NCBI GenBank assembly: GCA_001560915.1
Contig: CP014214.1
Span: forward strand, 1 to 64,000
DNA length: 64,000 bases
Direction of reading: 5' to 3'
DNA from: a methanogenic archaeon ISO4-H5
Lineage (GTDB): Archaea; Thermoplasmatota; Thermoplasmata; Methanomassiliicoccales; Methanomethylophilaceae
Position numbers and translations under genes: made by a program. Positions 24,244 through 33,511 of this stretch are shown here, one piece after another; the first letter of the stretch is position 1, and every line of letters starts with the position of its first letter. Under the pieces are notes generated by a model that had not been told where the DNA came from, made no database searches, and was given only the letters and a program-made list of their open reading frames with translations.

Positions 24244-25116
24244 ATGGTCGTAAAACTTCCTGAACCCAGAGAAAAGATCATCGAGAACCTGCTTCGTCTG
24301 GCCAACACCAGGCTGCCCGCCGACATCGGATGGGCCCTGGAAGCGGCGGCGGGCTGGGAGTCCAACCCCGCTGCGGCCACCCAGCTGGCAGCTATCATGG
24401 AGAACGTCCGCAAGGCGGAGCACCTCTCCAAGCCCATGTGCCAGGATACAGGTATCCCCATCTTCTATGTCAGGGGGAAGTTCGACAGTTCCATCGTGAA
24501 GGACATCCGCGAGGCGGTGGAGAACTCCACCAAGGCCATCCCTATGAGGCCCAACACCGTCGACCCCATCGTCCGCACCAATTACGGCAACAACCTCGGA
24601 GAGGGTATGCCCTGCGTACACTTCATCCCTACCGACGACGATTTCACAGAGATCTCACTGCTCTTGAAAGGCGCCGGTTCGGAGAACATGACCCGCCTGA
24701 AGATGCTGAACCCCTCCGACGGAATGGAAGGTGTGAAGAGGTTCATCATCGAATCCGTCATCGATGCCGGAGGACGTCCCTGTCCTCCAGGAATCGTCGG
24801 AGTGGGTATCGGCGGTACCGCCGACGAGTGCGTGGCCATGGCCAAGCGCGCTCTTCTCGAACCCCTCGATGAGGAAGACCCAGATCCCGAGATACAGGCC
24901 CTCGAGGAGGAGCTCTTCGTGAAGATCAACCAGAGCGGTCTCGGACCCATGGGTCTCGGAGGGGACACCACTGTCCTTGGTGTCAAAGTAAGGAAATCAG
25001 CCTGCCACACCGCAAGTCTCCCCGTGGCCGTCAACATCGGCTGCTGGGCCACCAGGAGGGCATCCGTGAGGATCACCGAGAGCGACGTCGTCTACTCCCA
25101 GGGGGCCAGGATATGA
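24244..25116 (+). CDS. Fumarate hydratase class I, alpha (N-terminal) subunit
   Basis: Catalytic [4Fe-4S] half of a two-subunit class I fumarase (the tartrate dehydratase family is close). The 290-residue product shows MCQDTGIPIFYV with the first cluster cysteine, GGTADECVAMAKRAL, and GLGGDTTVLGVKV before the C-terminal block. I start at ATG 24244, 7 nt after GAGG; ATG 24238 is the alternative. Its stop overlaps the beta subunit start (ATGA). It feeds malate/fumarate interconversion in the incomplete TCA cycle of methanogens. Confidence 0.94.
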   Translation: MVVKLPEPREKIIENLLRLANTRLPADIGWALEAAAGWESNPAAATQLAAIMENVRKAEHLSKPMCQDTGIPIFYVRGKFDSSIVKDIREAVENSTKAIPMRPNTVDPIVRTNYGNNLGEGMPCVHFIPTDDDFTEISLLLKGAGSENMTRLKMLNPSDGMEGVKRFIIESVIDAGGRPCPPGIVGVGIGGTADECVAMAKRALLEPLDEEDPDPEIQALEEELFVKINQSGLGPMGLGGDTTVLGVKVRKSACHTASLPVAVNIGCWATRRASVRITESDVVYSQGARI

Positions 25117-25694
25117 AGAACCTGTACACTCCTCTGGATGAGAAGACCGTCAGGTCCCTCAAGCTCGGCGAGATTGTCAACATCACAGGCCCGGTCGTCA
25201 CCGGGCGCGACGAGGTCCACATCCGTGCCCTCGAGTATCTCGATGAGGGGAAGGAGGTCCCTGTCTGTCTGAACGAGGCTGCACTTTATCATTGCGGACC
25301 CATCATGAAGCAGAATCAGGACGGTACCTGGAGCGTCGTCGCCGCAGGCCCCACCACAAGTGCCAGGATGAACGCTCTCGAACCCCGTTTCATCAGGGAG
25401 TTCAAGATCAGGGCGATCATCGGAAAGGGCGGCATGTCCAAAGAGGTCGCCGAGGCTATGAAGGAGGTAGGCTGCGTTTATCTGGCAGCTACCGGAGGTG
25501 TCGCCGTCACTTACGCGGAAGGACTGGCCAGGGTGACCGGTCACGACTGGGCCGACCTGGGGATGCCCGAAGCGCTGTGGCAGTTCCAGACCAAGTCGCT
25601 GGGCCCGCTCATAGTGGCCATCGATGCCAACGGCAACAGTCTTTACGAAGCCGTGAAGGAAAAGGTCGCCGAGAACCTCAGCAAGATGCAGTGA
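25113..25694 (+). CDS. Fumarate hydratase class I, beta (C-terminal) subunit
   Basis: Partner of the preceding gene, 193 residues. Family motifs: GEIVNITGPVVTGRDEVH near the N-terminus, YHCGPIM, AAGPTTSARMNALEP, IGKGGMS, and YLAATGGVAVTYAEG. It binds substrate with the alpha subunit. Overlap of 4 bp with the alpha gene indicates coupled translation. The next gene, on the other strand, ends 2 bp downstream. Confidence 0.94.
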   Translation: MKNLYTPLDEKTVRSLKLGEIVNITGPVVTGRDEVHIRALEYLDEGKEVPVCLNEAALYHCGPIMKQNQDGTWSVVAAGPTTSARMNALEPRFIREFKIRAIIGKGGMSKEVAEAMKEVGCVYLAATGGVAVTYAEGLARVTGHDWADLGMPEALWQFQTKSLGPLIVAIDANGNSLYEAVKEKVAENLSKMQ

Positions 25695-25696
25695 GT

Positions 25697-26557
25697 TCAC
25701 TCGCTGCTGTCGACACCCTTCCAGGTCCTGGTGCAGAGGACGTACGCTACACTGACCAGTATCACTCCGATAACGACTCCGAAGAGCATCAGGATGTGGT
25801 ATAGGGTCATGCCCAGATAGGTGGGCATCTCCTTCTTGACCAGGGTCACGGGAATCTGACCGGCTGTCTTCGAGATGTTCACGGTGCCGGTATACATCTC
25901 GTATCCGTCGCAGTTTATGCGGATGGTGTAGTCTCCGACAAGGACCTTGCTGATGGTGCAGACTCCCTCGTAGTTGGTGATACCCTTGTAGGTACTGGTG
26001 CTGCTGGTGAGGGTGATCTGCGCGTTGAAGAGACCCTTGTCGTTCGCTCCGGAGATAGTGAATGCTGCGGGAACCCTCGTGTCAGAGACGACGATGGCAT
26101 GACTGAGGTCATTCGTTTTGACGAGAGTGTAGACCGTCCTGGAATCAACGGTGGTATGAGTGACAGAGGAATCAGTAAGGGTCAGTTCCAGCTTCTTGGT
26201 GGTCTCGTTCTCCGATATCGAAGTCGGGTAGTAGAATGCGGAGTACCCTTCTTTGTAGAAAGTGCACTCAATGGCACGGGCAGGATCCACTCCGTCCATA
26301 TCCACAGAGAACTCTCCGGTGGCGGAGGTAAGGCCTTCACCGGTTATCGCAGGATCTCCGGGTGTCGCCGCTTCCTGTTTGAAGGTAACCTTAACAGCCT
26401 TGACTGCGATGGGGCCGGATTCACCGCTTTCCACGACGATTCCTTTGAGGGTTATGTCCTCTGTGGCGGCATCCGAGGAGTCATTCAGAACGAAAGGTAC
26501 AGCCATAGCTGAAAAGAACACGGCAAGTGCGAATGCTACGGCGATTCCGCTCTTCAT
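25697..26557 (-). CDS. Secreted membrane-anchored protein with Ig-like/CarboxypepD-type domains
   Basis: About 286 residues: a signal peptide (MKSGIAVAFALAVFFSAMAV), two or three beta-sandwich repeats of the carboxypeptidase-regulatory/PEGA type (for example ITLKGIVVESGES, then GLFNAQITLTSS...YKGITNYEGVCTI, VLVGDYTIRINCDGYEMY), and one C-terminal transmembrane helix (ILMLFGVVIGVILVSVAY, about residues 253-271) with a short basic tail. Probably a cell-envelope protein of unknown role. I start at ATG 26557; 22 codons upstream in the same frame are arginine-rich and not a signal sequence. It diverges from the large lhr gene. Confidence 0.75.
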   Translation of the reverse strand: MKSGIAVAFALAVFFSAMAVPFVLNDSSDAATEDITLKGIVVESGESGPIAVKAVKVTFKQEAATPGDPAITGEGLTSATGEFSVDMDGVDPARAIECTFYKEGYSAFYYPTSISENETTKKLELTLTDSSVTHTTVDSRTVYTLVKTNDLSHAIVVSDTRVPAAFTISGANDKGLFNAQITLTSSTSTYKGITNYEGVCTISKVLVGDYTIRINCDGYEMYTGTVNISKTAGQIPVTLVKKEMPTYLGMTLYHILMLFGVVIGVILVSVAYVLCTRTWKGVDSSE

Positions 26558-26682
26558 CGTCCCCTCATCCCATTTTATTGTTTTATTTTTTACGCGCCCG
26601 CGGGCGGGTGCCCGCCCACACACATAACACTAAAATACAAGCGCTGTTTAGTGCACACGATTCCATACTTGGCTGGTGAACC

Positions 26683-29600
26683 ATGGAGAAAGTAAACAAG
26701 GTATATTCCACCGAAGAGGTGCTCGGACTGATGGAACCGCTGGTTTCAAAGTGGTTCAAGGAACGCTTCACATCCCTGACTGAACCCCAGTCGATGGCCA
26801 TTCCCGTCATTCACGAAAGGAAGAACGTTTTGATCTCGTCGCCCACCGGTTCTGGAAAGACCCTTACCGCTTTCACCAGCATCCTGAACCAGCTCATCAA
26901 GTACTCCAACGAGGACACTCTGGAGGAGAAGATTTACTGTGTTTACATCTCCCCGCTCAAAGCCCTCGCCAACGATGTCAAGAGGAACCTCAGCGACCCT
27001 CTCGAACAGATGAGGGAACTGGCCGCCCGCGAGGGCATGAAGGTACCGGACATTCGTGTCGCCGTCCGTTCCGGAGACACCCCTCAGAACGAGAGGCAGA
27101 AGATGGTCAGGCACCCGCCGCACATCCTCATCACCACTCCCGAGTCCATGGCGCTCATTCTCGCCTCCCCCAAGTTCAAGGAGAAGCTGATGGGTGTCGA
27201 ATGGCTGATCCTCGACGAGATCCACGACATCTGCGATTCCAAGAGGGGTGCATTCCTCTCGCTGACCATCGAGATGCTCAGGAACTACTGCGAACACGAT
27301 TTCACCCGCATCGGACTCTCCGCCACCGTCGCACCCATCGAGGAGGTCGCCAGATACCTGGTGGGATTCAATCCGGACGGATCCGACAGGGATGTCATTC
27401 TCATACAGTCGAGTTCCAAGAAGGTCCTCGACCTGAAGGTCATCTGCCCCACCGAGGACATGACCGCTCTGCCCACCGACGTGGTCAGTTCCATGATGTA
27501 CGACCGCCTCAAGGAGCTGGTCGATCAGCACGAGACCACCCTCATCTTCACCAACACCCGTTCAGGAGCCGAGGCCGTCGTCTACAAGCTGAAGGAGAGG
27601 GGACTCGAGAACATCGAGGTCCATCACAGCTCCCTCGGCAAGGACACCCGTCTTGACGTCGAGGAGCGTCTCAAGAAGGGTGAGATCAAGTGCGTCGTAT
27701 CCTCCACATCCCTGGAGCTGGGTATAGACATCGGTTCAGTCGATTTGGTATGTCAGATCGGTTCCCCCAAATCGGTTGCGAAGGGACTGCAGAGGATCGG
27801 ACGCAGCGGACACAGCTTCGGTAAGATCGCCAAAGGAAGGCTCATCGTCTTCGACCCCGACGACCTCTCTGAGTGTGCCGTCATGTGCAGGGCCGCCCAC
27901 CGTCACGACATCGACCGCGTAGGTATCCCGCAGAACTGTCTCGATGTATTGTCCCAGGCGGTCGTCGGAATGAGTCTCGACCGCAGGTGGGACGTGGAGG
28001 AGGCCTATGCCCTGGTGAAGTCCTCCTATTGCTATCACAACCTCTCTCACGAGAAGTTCCTGAATGTCTTGGGTTATCTGGGCAGTAAGGAGGAGCACGA
28101 GGGAGTGTACTCCAAAATCTGGTACGACACCGATAACAACCAGTTCGGAAAGAAGAAGGGCGCCCGCATGATCTACTTCATGAACCTGGGTACCATCCCC
28201 GAGGAGGCCAACTACCGTGTCATAACCAGTTACGGTTCCGTGGCGGGAGAGCTCTCCGAGAAGTTCGTGGAGAGGCTGTCTCCCGGAGACGTCTTCGTGC
28301 TCGGAGGCCGCAGTCTCGAGTTCGTGCGCTCTAAGGGTATGACCGCTTTCGTCAAGGAGGCCAACGGCAGGAAGCCCACGGTGCCCTCCTGGGCCGGAGA
28401 GATGCTGCCCCGTTCCTTCGACCTCTCCATGGATGTCGCACGTTTCAGGAAGGAGATGTCCCAGCTGATTTCCGGCGGCCGTCCCGACAAGATCGACTGG
28501 CTCTGCAAGGAGTTCGACATCGACGAGGGTTCTGCCCGTTCCCTCATCTCATATTTCAGCGAGCAGGAGGCCACCGCAGGCTTCGTTCCCGATATCGATA
28601 GGCTCGCCATCGAGGAGTACATCGACCCCTCCGGCAACCAGAGGCTGATCTTCCATTATCCCTTCGGCAGGCGCGTGAACGATGCGCTTTCCAGAGGATA
28701 TGCTTACCGTATCACCACCCTCACCGGTGCCAACGTCTCGGTCACCATCACCGATGACAATTTCATGATCGGGACCACCCACAAGATCGACATCAATCAG
28801 GTACCCTCGATGCTGAACACCGTCGACCTCGAGCCTGTGCTGAGGAAGGCGGTCAAGGATTCAGAGATCTTCAAGCTCCGTTTCAGGCACACCGCCTCCC
28901 GCAGCTTCATGATCCTCCGCAACTACATGGGCCGCTCCATCTCGGTCAACCGTCAGCAGATCCGCTCCACATATCTGCTGGAGATGCTCAGGGACATGGA
29001 GAACGAGCCTGTCATCGAGGAGACCTACAGGGAGATCCTGGAAGACGACATGGATATCAACAACGCCCGCGTGGTTCTGCAGCTGATCGAGTCCGGTAAG
29101 ATGGGCATTACCACGGTCCCCTTCAACGGAACCCCCTCGCCCTTCGCCCACAGCGTCATCCTGTCCGGATTCTCCGACATCGTTCTCATGGAGGACCGTA
29201 CCGCACTCCTGAAAGAGCTTCACCGGAAGGTCTTGGAGAGGGCTCTCGGAGACAATATCAAGGACTTCGAGTTCGACGCCGACAAGGTAACTCAGTACTT
29301 TAGGCAGAAGATCGGCAGGGTCACGTCCAAGGACGACATTCCCGATCTGCTCATGCGCACCGGTCCCCTGCAGGCCTTCAGGGAGCGCGGAAGGAGCATC
29401 TATCCTTACTGCGACCCCGACAAGAAGACCGTCGACGGATGGATCCGCGAGCTCATCCGCGAGGGCAAGATAGGTACAGTCTTCCTTGACGAAGTGCACA
29501 TCATGACCAAATCCGAGGTCCCGGAGTATGCCGCGGCCACCGTTCGTGACCGTACCCTCAACGAGGTCGATCAGCAGGTCTACGACCTGATATCCCAGGA

Positions 29601-32046
29601 TACGCTTCTGAGCGATGTTCACTCCCAGGTGGAGGTCTCCGAGGATGTCGTATTCAGGTCGGTCAGGAAACTGGAATCCATGTACCTCATCACCCGTACC
29701 GGCATCACCGAGAACAACCGCTGGTACTTCTCCAGATGCACCCCGCCCGCCGGTGTCCATTCCGCAGCGGTGGATTCCGTGGTCCTCAGGCACCTCGGCT
29801 GTTTCGCACCGGTGACCGTGGAGGAGACCGCCTTCGCACTCAACATCCCCGAGGATACCGTACATGCCTCCCTGGAGTCCCTCACCGCCAGCGGCGAGGT
29901 GGCCAAGGGAAGGTTCCTGATCTCCGAGAACGACCAGTACATGCTCTCATCCGACCGCAAGAAGCTGCGTACCGGAAAGAGCAACGTCTATGATTTCGAG
30001 ACCGTCGAGAATTACCGTCTCACCAAGGGTGAAAGCTTCGATTCCATAGAGGACTTCTTCAAGTTTTACGTAACCTCCGGCAGCGAGATCGATGTGTTCA
30101 ACAGAGTGAAGAACTTCAGTCTCGACGAATGGCAGCAGATGCGCCGCGACGGAAAGATCCTGTTGGGCAGATTCTGCCGCGGAAAGGTCCGTTTCATGCT
30201 CGCGGAGGATGCCGCGAAATACGCATATTTCAGAGTGGATTCCACAGAGTCCCAGGATGCCGAATTGCTGCGCAGGATCGAAGGCAGCGGAAGCGGTATT
30301 ACACTGAGGGAGCTGGTGGCAGCCACCGGCATGGACAAGGAGCGTGCCAAGGAGGCCGTGATGCGTCTCGACAGGTCGCTCAAGATCATCCGTGCCTTCG
30401 GCGACAGGGAGGACTGGGGAACAGAGAACTACTATGTGGGCTACGAACCCGAGGTCCCTGAGGAGAATCCCTGTGACGAGATCGTCGAGAAGGCCATCCG
30501 CGCTTACGGACCCATTCCCACCATGGCGGTCAGATATCTCGTCAGCATTCCTGACGAGGAGATAGTCTCCGCAGTGAACAGGATCGGTGCCGTCCAGATC
30601 CTGGTGGGTCCCGGACAGGCCCCCATGTACATCATGCCCGACGAACTCCCTGCACTCAACTCGATCTCCGAGCCTTCGTCCGAGGTCCGTGTGCTCTCGC
30701 TCTTCGACCCCGACCTCGGTTCGAAATGGGCCGAGATCTCGGCCAGATACGGCGACAGGTGGATATTCCCCGTGACCAAGGGCTCCCGCATCATCGGTGC
30801 CATGGAGATCTGGGAGATGTCGGGATGCATTGAGGTCAGATCCGTCGACCTGGATTCTCCCGAGATGCTTTCAGATGTCCTGACCGCCCTTGATAAGTTC
30901 ATGGAGTTCTACCGCCAGAAGGGCATCGCCATCGTCAGGATCCGCGAGGTCCTGACCGTCGACGCCGCCGAACTCGAGGATCCCGTGAAATCCACTCTCA
31001 CAGAATTCGGTTATGTGTTCGTCAACGGTTTCTACGCCAAAGGAAAGTTCATCACCAGGGTGATGACCCACGAGGAGGCTCTCAGCTATGTCTTCCGCAA
31101 GCAGAAGCTCGAGAAGACCTCCCGTTTCGGCACCTTCGACGAACTCATCGCCGAGAGGGGATACGTCCGCAGCGACCAGGAACTGCCCTGCCGTCTGGCC
31201 GGACGCACCAGTCTCAAGAAGCAGATGGAACTGGGCACCGTGGTGAAATCCATCCTGTGTCCGTCATATGTGGGTTACATCGATCCGGCCCGTCTCCCGG
31301 TGCTCCGTGCCGCGAAGAAGGTCCCCCTTACCGGAGAGCAGGTCGCACTGCAGAAGATCATCGCCGCCAAGCAACCCATCAGCAAGAAGAACCTCATGTT
31401 CCAGTCTCCTTATTCATACAAGGTCACCACCGAAACCATCTCGGAGATGACCCACATGTCCCTGATCTATCAGGACGGGGATTCCGCATACTGCCTCACG
31501 GAAGCCTCCGATCTGACTCAGGAGGAGGCCCTGAAGCAGATCGCAAAGTGGCACTTCAAGGATTTCGGACTCTTCTCCGCAGAGCGTCTGGCACAGTTCC
31601 TCAACTGCAGGATGGCTGTCACCAGGAAGATACTTTCAGAACTAGAGGACGAGGGCTACATAAGCAAGGGATTCCTGCTCGAAGGCGATCCTTCCCTGTA
31701 CTGGATGCTGACCGAGGATGTAGGGTCCAAGGTACGTCCCTTCACCGGTATGTTCCTGCTCAACACGCAGGACAACCTGAGCCTGTATCTCAGGGATTAC
31801 ATCAAGAAGGAATGCGGTTCGAGTGTTTCCGCTATCTTCTCCGGAACCAAGATCATCGGACATTTCAAAGGAAAGGTTACCCCCACTGCAGCCAAGATGG
31901 ATGAGTTCGAGGGTTCCGATCTCGCCCGCAAGTATTTGGAGGATACCGCGAGAATCTTCGGAGTATCTCTGAGCAAAGGATGCGATCAGGCGGATGACGA
32001 TTGGGAAGCCTCCGAATTCTACAGCAAGACCAACCCCGGATTGTGA
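26683..32046 (+). CDS. lhr: Giant Lhr-type DNA/RNA helicase
   Basis: Superfamily 2 helicase of 1787 residues. Residues 1 to about 850 are an Lhr core: Walker A SPTGSGKT (53-60), DEIH box LILDEIHD, SATV motif, and GRSGHSFG motif VI, followed by winged-helix and beta-bundle domains. The remaining ~900 residues carry several winged-helix segments. Archaeal Lhr proteins are usually ~900 residues and bacterial long Lhr ~1500, so this is a long-form enzyme. A C-terminal region (about 1480-1690) recalls the AlkZ/HTH_42-like part of long bacterial Lhr, though I could not verify this. OGG1-type glycosylase and endonuclease IV genes follow nearby. Confidence 0.9.
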   Translation: MEKVNKVYSTEEVLGLMEPLVSKWFKERFTSLTEPQSMAIPVIHERKNVLISSPTGSGKTLTAFTSILNQLIKYSNEDTLEEKIYCVYISPLKALANDVKRNLSDPLEQMRELAAREGMKVPDIRVAVRSGDTPQNERQKMVRHPPHILITTPESMALILASPKFKEKLMGVEWLILDEIHDICDSKRGAFLSLTIEMLRNYCEHDFTRIGLSATVAPIEEVARYLVGFNPDGSDRDVILIQSSSKKVLDLKVICPTEDMTALPTDVVSSMMYDRLKELVDQHETTLIFTNTRSGAEAVVYKLKERGLENIEVHHSSLGKDTRLDVEERLKKGEIKCVVSSTSLELGIDIGSVDLVCQIGSPKSVAKGLQRIGRSGHSFGKIAKGRLIVFDPDDLSECAVMCRAAHRHDIDRVGIPQNCLDVLSQAVVGMSLDRRWDVEEAYALVKSSYCYHNLSHEKFLNVLGYLGSKEEHEGVYSKIWYDTDNNQFGKKKGARMIYFMNLGTIPEEANYRVITSYGSVAGELSEKFVERLSPGDVFVLGGRSLEFVRSKGMTAFVKEANGRKPTVPSWAGEMLPRSFDLSMDVARFRKEMSQLISGGRPDKIDWLCKEFDIDEGSARSLISYFSEQEATAGFVPDIDRLAIEEYIDPSGNQRLIFHYPFGRRVNDALSRGYAYRITTLTGANVSVTITDDNFMIGTTHKIDINQVPSMLNTVDLEPVLRKAVKDSEIFKLRFRHTASRSFMILRNYMGRSISVNRQQIRSTYLLEMLRDMENEPVIEETYREILEDDMDINNARVVLQLIESGKMGITTVPFNGTPSPFAHSVILSGFSDIVLMEDRTALLKELHRKVLERALGDNIKDFEFDADKVTQYFRQKIGRVTSKDDIPDLLMRTGPLQAFRERGRSIYPYCDPDKKTVDGWIRELIREGKIGTVFLDEVHIMTKSEVPEYAAATVRDRTLNEVDQQVYDLISQDTLLSDVHSQVEVSEDVVFRSVRKLESMYLITRTGITENNRWYFSRCTPPAGVHSAAVDSVVLRHLGCFAPVTVEETAFALNIPEDTVHASLESLTASGEVAKGRFLISENDQYMLSSDRKKLRTGKSNVYDFETVENYRLTKGESFDSIEDFFKFYVTSGSEIDVFNRVKNFSLDEWQQMRRDGKILLGRFCRGKVRFMLAEDAAKYAYFRVDSTESQDAELLRRIEGSGSGITLRELVAATGMDKERAKEAVMRLDRSLKIIRAFGDREDWGTENYYVGYEPEVPEENPCDEIVEKAIRAYGPIPTMAVRYLVSIPDEEIVSAVNRIGAVQILVGPGQAPMYIMPDELPALNSISEPSSEVRVLSLFDPDLGSKWAEISARYGDRWIFPVTKGSRIIGAMEIWEMSGCIEVRSVDLDSPEMLSDVLTALDKFMEFYRQKGIAIVRIREVLTVDAAELEDPVKSTLTEFGYVFVNGFYAKGKFITRVMTHEEALSYVFRKQKLEKTSRFGTFDELIAERGYVRSDQELPCRLAGRTSLKKQMELGTVVKSILCPSYVGYIDPARLPVLRAAKKVPLTGEQVALQKIIAAKQPISKKNLMFQSPYSYKVTTETISEMTHMSLIYQDGDSAYCLTEASDLTQEEALKQIAKWHFKDFGLFSAERLAQFLNCRMAVTRKILSELEDEGYISKGFLLEGDPSLYWMLTEDVGSKVRPFTGMFLLNTQDNLSLYLRDYIKKECGSSVSAIFSGTKIIGHFKGKVTPTAAKMDEFEGSDLARKYLEDTARIFGVSLSKGCDQADDDWEASEFYSKTNPGL

Positions 32047-32074
32047 GCTGGCTCGGATCAGGTCTGGACGGACG

Positions 32075-32096
32075 GGGGACGCGGGTCGTCGTCCCC
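32075..32096 (+). terminator. Hairpin terminator after lhr
   Basis: GGGGACG / CGTCCCC stem with an 8-nt loop, 28 bp after the lhr stop. The downstream sequence turns AT-rich, typical of an archaeal terminator region. Confidence 0.55.
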
Positions 32097-32162
32097 TTAC
32101 GTCCATTTTCTCAAATAATGTCGAATCTAAGCGCCTATTATCCTATTTGTAATAAACATACT

Positions 32163-32190
32163 TTATAGTTGGATATACATATGTCTATAA
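32163..32190. promoter_or_regulatory. Inverted repeat upstream of HTH regulator
   Basis: TTATAG (32163-32168) and CTATAA (32185-32190) arms with inner ATAT repeats, in the 217-bp AT-rich gap 32047-32263. A TATA-like TTTATTAATAAAAT lies nearer the gene (about 32234-32247). It may be a site for the regulator's own product. The rest of the gap shows no gene. Confidence 0.35.
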
Positions 32191-32263
32191 TTACCAAAAA
32201 TCTGGCATCAAATGAATTAAGAATAATGTAAAGATTTATTAATAAAATAGTTGATGCTTACAT

Positions 32264-32650
32264 ATGAAGACCCCATGCGAGATTGTGGTGTGGTACGTTC
32301 TTCCCACGATTAGGAGAGAGCTGGCTAAGGAGCTGGTTGACACCTACCATATGAAACAGGCAGATGTGGGTCGTCTTTTCGGAGTCACTGACGCAGCAAT
32401 TTCTCAGTATCTGAAAAAGAAGAGAGGGGGAAGCGCACTCATCGAGAGCAGCCCCCATTACCCTCCTTTCGTCAGTGAGATCAAGAAGAGTGCCAAGGAA
32501 ATCCACGATAAGAACGGCGCCACGGTCATCGAACTCTGTCGCATCTGTTCATTTGTCCGCCAGTGCGGACTGCTGGCCGACATCTACGCCCAGACCACCG
32601 GCTACGAAGTCCCCAACTGCGTCCTCGGTTCCAACGTCGAGTTCAGATGA
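32264..32650 (+). CDS. HTH transcriptional regulator with C-terminal Cys cluster
   Basis: A 128-residue predicted transcription factor of the archaeal COG2522-type. The N-terminal helix-turn-helix is at about residues 20-52 (KELVDTYHMKQADVGRLFGV, then TDAAISQYLKKKRG). The C-terminal part has CRICSFVRQC and a later PNC, four cysteines that could hold a metal or Fe-S cluster and make it a redox or metal sensor (inference). Its last 8 bp overlap the convergent glycosylase gene. Confidence 0.85.
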   Translation: MKTPCEIVVWYVLPTIRRELAKELVDTYHMKQADVGRLFGVTDAAISQYLKKKRGGSALIESSPHYPPFVSEIKKSAKEIHDKNGATVIELCRICSFVRQCGLLADIYAQTTGYEVPNCVLGSNVEFR

Positions 32651-33437
32651 ACTCCGCGTGGTAAAGGAATTCCTGTGCATATCCAGCGTAAGCGCCGAAT
32701 CTCTCCATTCCGAAGCGGGATACCTTCTCGTAGCTCCCCGTCACGCCGTAGATGTTCTCCACGACCTTCTGGATGCGCACGTCCACGGGGAACGCTTCGA
32801 GCCTTCCGAAACCGAAGAGGGCCACGCAGTCGGCCACCTTGGGTCCCACCCCTTTGATGCCCTGGAGTTCCGACACCAGTCCGGAGTAATCGAGCTCCTT
32901 CATGCGCTCGAGGTCGATATCGCCCGATTCCATCCTCTCGGCGAGCTCGATGAAGCGGGATTCCCTGAACCCCAGCCTGCATTCGCCGATGCACTCCCTG
33001 CCGTCGAGAATCTGCTTCGGGGTGGGGAATGCTCTCCTTTCGCCGAGGTCGGTACCGAAATGGTCGCACACGGATTCCACCATCTTCGCTATGCGCTTGA
33101 CGTTGACGTTGGTCGCCAGGAGATAGGTTCCGAGGCACTCCCACTCAGGCTGCTTGAGGATGCGGAGGCCGGGGCATTTCGAAGACAGTTCCGCCACGTA
33201 AGGGTCGGCTCTGCTGATGCATCTTATGATCATTTCGAGATCGTCATCCGCACGGAGATACTCTTTCACATCCTCCAGACTGCCCCCGGCGAAAGATACT
33301 CCTTGGGGTGTCTGGCACATGGTGATCACACTGTTCTTGATGACTCCCTGCCATGAACCGTCCGCCTGCTTTCTCCAGCGGTGGGCCTGCCCGCATCCGA
33401 GGGTGGGATCCAGTGCAATCTCCATCTTGAGTTCCAT
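32643..33437 (-). CDS. 8-oxoguanine DNA glycosylase (OGG1 type)
   Basis: Base-excision repair glycosylase/AP lyase. The 264-residue product has an N-terminal OGG_N-like domain (CGQAHRWRK) and an HhH-GPD domain with GIKGVGPKVADCVALF. The catalytic lysine is K200 and the conserved Asp is D219 in FPVDV. The C-terminal AGYAQEFLYH is typical of OGG1 proteins. Full length. It is divergent from the endonuclease IV gene, which would process its AP products. Confidence 0.93.
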   Translation of the reverse strand: MELKMEIALDPTLGCGQAHRWRKQADGSWQGVIKNSVITMCQTPQGVSFAGGSLEDVKEYLRADDDLEMIIRCISRADPYVAELSSKCPGLRILKQPEWECLGTYLLATNVNVKRIAKMVESVCDHFGTDLGERRAFPTPKQILDGRECIGECRLGFRESRFIELAERMESGDIDLERMKELDYSGLVSELQGIKGVGPKVADCVALFGFGRLEAFPVDVRIQKVVENIYGVTGSYEKVSRFGMERFGAYAGYAQEFLYHAEFI

Positions 33438-33511
33438 GCATTCTCGATTGCTCGAGGATACAAATAATTTTCAACGCATCTCTAAAATAACTGCGCGCCC
33501 ATCTACTCGGC

